6,415 nucleotides of DNA from Deltaproteobacteria bacterium. Its GTDB lineage: Bacteria > Desulfobacterota > Binatia > Bin18. Location of the stretch: positions 1 to 6,415 of the forward strand of contig JACQEL010000624.1 of the NCBI GenBank assembly GCA_016200595.1, given 5' to 3'. The notes beneath the pieces were generated by a model. It saw only the letters and a program-made list of their open reading frames with translations, had not been told where the DNA came from and made no database searches. Made by a program: the position numbers and the translations under genes. Shown in pieces: positions 4,698 through 6,415 of this stretch; positions within the stretch are counted from its first letter, which is position 1; every line of letters begins with the position of its first letter.

Positions 4698-6415
4698 TCA
4701 GGGAATCGAGTAACGCCTGCGCCTCTTGTAAATCTTTCGTATCAAACCCCTCGGTGAACCAGCCGTAGGTATTGGATAACAGACGGTACGCTTCTGTTGT
4801 CCTGCCCTGCTGCTGCCACAAGCGCGCGAGGTGTGTTGCCGCTCGCAGCTCCCAAGACTTGGCTTGCCGCCGACGGGCTATTTCGAGGGTCTTCAGGAAA
4901 TACTCTTCTGCTTCTTTGACCCTAGACTCTGGACTCTGAGGGCGAGACTGTAACGTCAGCTCTCCCTTGAGCTGATGGAGCATAGCTTCAGACCATAGTT
5001 GTTCGGTTTTGTTCATCTCTATCTGCGCCTCAGCCAGCACGGCCAGCCCTTCTTCGGCCTGCCCCGTTCTCCCATAGGCCTCGGCCAACAGCGTCAGAAA
5101 CAACACCTGTCCTGCCTCTGCCCCCGTGGATTGGTAGGTCGCCAGGCTCTGGCGTATCTCGGCAATCCCCTCTTCCCCGCGTCCCTGTTCCACCAGGGCA
5201 CAGCCGCGATAGATACTGCCCCATACCAGCCACTGCGACAGCCCATGTTCGGTGCAAAGGGTAATAGCGGCCTCTGCCTGCTCTTGGGTTGCCGCCCCTT
5301 CCCGGTTGAGGTAATGGAGTTGGGCAGCAATCACCAAAGCCCAAACCAGACTGAAAGGGTGGGACAACTCCCGCGCCAGGGTCAACGCCTCGCGGTTCAT
5401 CTTGAGGGCTTGGTCTGGATAGCCCAACTCCCACAACATCTGCGCCGCATCAACCCGGCAAATCACCCCCGGGTCTTGTTGCCCATAGATGAAGGCTAGG
5501 GAGTGATGCTGCTGAGGGTCGTAGCGGGCAATGCTTTGCTGAAAATGTTCCAGGGCAGGCACAAACTCTCCTGGCCCAGCCAGCACTACCCCCATCATAT
5601 AATGAGCTTCTAGGAGGAAAGCGGGGTCTTGGGTACTTTCGGCCAGAGCGAGGCACTGCTGCGCGAGCTCAAGCGCCGTTTTGTATTCCGAGCGCATGAC
5701 ATAGACATACGCCAGTCCCCACAACACCGGAAAAAGCTGCGTGGTCTCTCCGCCTTGTTGACACAGTTCTCGTGCCCGGATGTACGCTACTTCTACCTCG
5801 GGCGCGGCATTGCCTTTGGTGATAGCGAGCGGAGCACCGAGGGAGATTTGCAGAGCGAGTTCCTGCTGATTGCGCTGCGCAGTCTCTGGCAGGGTCTGGA
5901 GCAACTCCAGGGCAGTCGTCAAGGAACGCACCGCGTCCGCATACGCGGCACGCTGTGCGGCTTGTTGCCCGGCCAGGTGAAGGTATTGCACTGCCTTCGC
6001 GGTACTCTCACTGCGGCTGTAGTGGTGGGCGAGGTCACTGTAGTGCTCGTCTAAGTTGGTATCGTAGAGTTCTTCAATCGCTTGCGCTGTGCGCTGATGT
6101 AAGGCTTTGCGTCGCTCTTGGAGTACCGTGCCATAGGCCACTTCTTGGGTCAGCGCATGCTTGAAGATGTAGTCTGGCTCGGGAAAGGCCGGCTGTTCGT
6201 AGAGAAACTCTTTGTGTTGCAGGGAAGATAAGAGGCGATAGAGTTCGTCTTCCGGCTGCGAGACAACTTGCTTGGCGAGGCTGAGCGAGAACTCTCGCCC
6301 AATGACCGCGAACTGCTGGAGCAGGGCTTTTTCGTCTGCCGCGAGTCGGTCAATGCGGGCGGCCAACACCCCTTGCACCGTGGTGGGAAGGTGGAGCGCA
6401 GTCGTAGGGTGGGGC
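4693..6415 (-). CDS. C-terminal part of a cyclase/ATPase/TPR protein, paralogue of the gene at 641-4189 (5' end outside window)
   Basis: The frame is open to the right edge: before the GTG at 6378 twelve more sense codons (HPTTALHLPTT in part) run to 6414, and that GTG is the Val of TTVQGVLAARIDRL, not a start. The visible ~573 residues match the second half of the protein encoded at 641-4189. Over the first ~145 residues I count roughly three quarters identity (EKALLQQFAVIGREF, LSSLQHKEFLYEQPAFPE, YIFKHALTQEV, LQERRKALH), and collinear similarity continues to the end. This is the region after the ATPase domain followed by a long array of TPR-like helices (LGYPDQALKMNREALTLARELSHPFSL, LLAEAYGRTGQAEEGLAVLAEA). 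A cyclase and ATPase upstream of the window are therefore likely but not seen. The tail FTEGFDTKDLQEAQALLDSLR is the normal family ending. The stop TAA (4693-4695) is followed 53 bp later by the antitoxin gene on the same strand. Confidence 0.88.
   Translation of the reverse strand, partial: PHPTTALHLPTTVQGVLAARIDRLAADEKALLQQFAVIGREFSLSLAKQVVSQPEDELYRLLSSLQHKEFLYEQPAFPEPDYIFKHALTQEVAYGTVLQERRKALHQRTAQAIEELYDTNLDEHYSDLAHHYSRSESTAKAVQYLHLAGQQAAQRAAYADAVRSLTTALELLQTLPETAQRNQQELALQISLGAPLAITKGNAAPEVEVAYIRARELCQQGGETTQLFPVLWGLAYVYVMRSEYKTALELAQQCLALAESTQDPAFLLEAHYMMGVVLAGPGEFVPALEHFQQSIARYDPQQHHSLAFIYGQQDPGVICRVDAAQMLWELGYPDQALKMNREALTLARELSHPFSLVWALVIAAQLHYLNREGAATQEQAEAAITLCTEHGLSQWLVWGSIYRGCALVEQGRGEEGIAEIRQSLATYQSTGAEAGQVLFLTLLAEAYGRTGQAEEGLAVLAEAQIEMNKTEQLWSEAMLHQLKGELTLQSRPQSPESRVKEAEEYFLKTLEIARRRQAKSWELRAATHLARLWQQQGRTTEAYRLLSNTYGWFTEGFDTKDLQEAQALLDSLR
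4923..4943. repeat. Short heptamer repeat in the paralogue at the homologous linker
   Basis: Units TAGACTC (4923) and TGGACTC (4930), then a diverged TGAGGGC (4937). It encodes part of SRPQSPESRVKE on the - strand, at the same place between LKGELTLQ and EAEEYF where the other gene has its repeats, but with a different unit sequence. Confidence 0.55.

Noticed and set aside
4999..5499. Open frame of 166 codons on the + strand opposite the paralogue
   Set aside because: Fully antisense to strongly conserved TPR coding sequence, with composition typical of a shadow frame and no recognisable domain.
6376..6378. GTG at 6376-6378 as the true start of the right-hand gene
   Set aside because: It is the conserved Val of TTVQGVLAARIDRL, and the frame stays open with matching residues to the window edge.

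Overview
The window carries five gene-sized elements: a degraded reading frame on the + strand at the left edge, and four head-to-tail genes on the - strand filling the rest. GC content is moderate to fairly high. The dominant theme is very large signalling proteins that join a class III nucleotide cyclase domain, an AAA/STAND-type ATPase and a long TPR tail. Such families are expanded in environmental bacteria with big genomes, such as soil or sponge-associated deltaproteobacteria-like lineages, Tectomicrobia, cyanobacteria and rhizobia. Nothing in the window fixes the phylum. No RNA gene, phage gene, transposase or CRISPR array is visible.

Layout. Bases 1-719 (+) are the C-terminal TPR part of a cyclase/TPR-type protein. 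It is broken by in-frame stops, and its 3' end runs into the 3' end of the convergent gene. Bases 641-4189 (-) encode a ~1180-residue protein with an N-terminal helical region, a class III cyclase domain, an ATPase with clear Walker A and B motifs, and a TPR C-terminus. Bases 4200-4636 (-) hold a Phd/YefM-type antitoxin overlapping a VapC-type PIN toxin by ATGA; the toxin stops after about half a PIN domain. Bases 4693-6415 (-) are the C-terminal part of a close paralogue of the large protein; its 5' end lies outside the window.

On the - strand the order is paralogue, antitoxin, truncated toxin, full-length cyclase protein, with small gaps, so co-transcription is plausible. The two large proteins look like a tandem duplication. 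The toxin-antitoxin fragment between them is flanked by a perfect 8-bp direct repeat whose copies lie at the paralogue's stop codon and just ahead of the ribosome binding site of the downstream gene. This reads like a segment dropped between two formerly adjacent genes.

The main points of interest are rearrangement scars and small repeats: the convergent chimeric junction near 672-686, the 8-bp flanking repeats, different short tandem repeats inserted in frame at the same linker of both paralogues, and a G-quadruplex-type motif inside the coding sequence. I do not see a convincing new multi-gene system; the architecture is that of a known but poorly characterised family.
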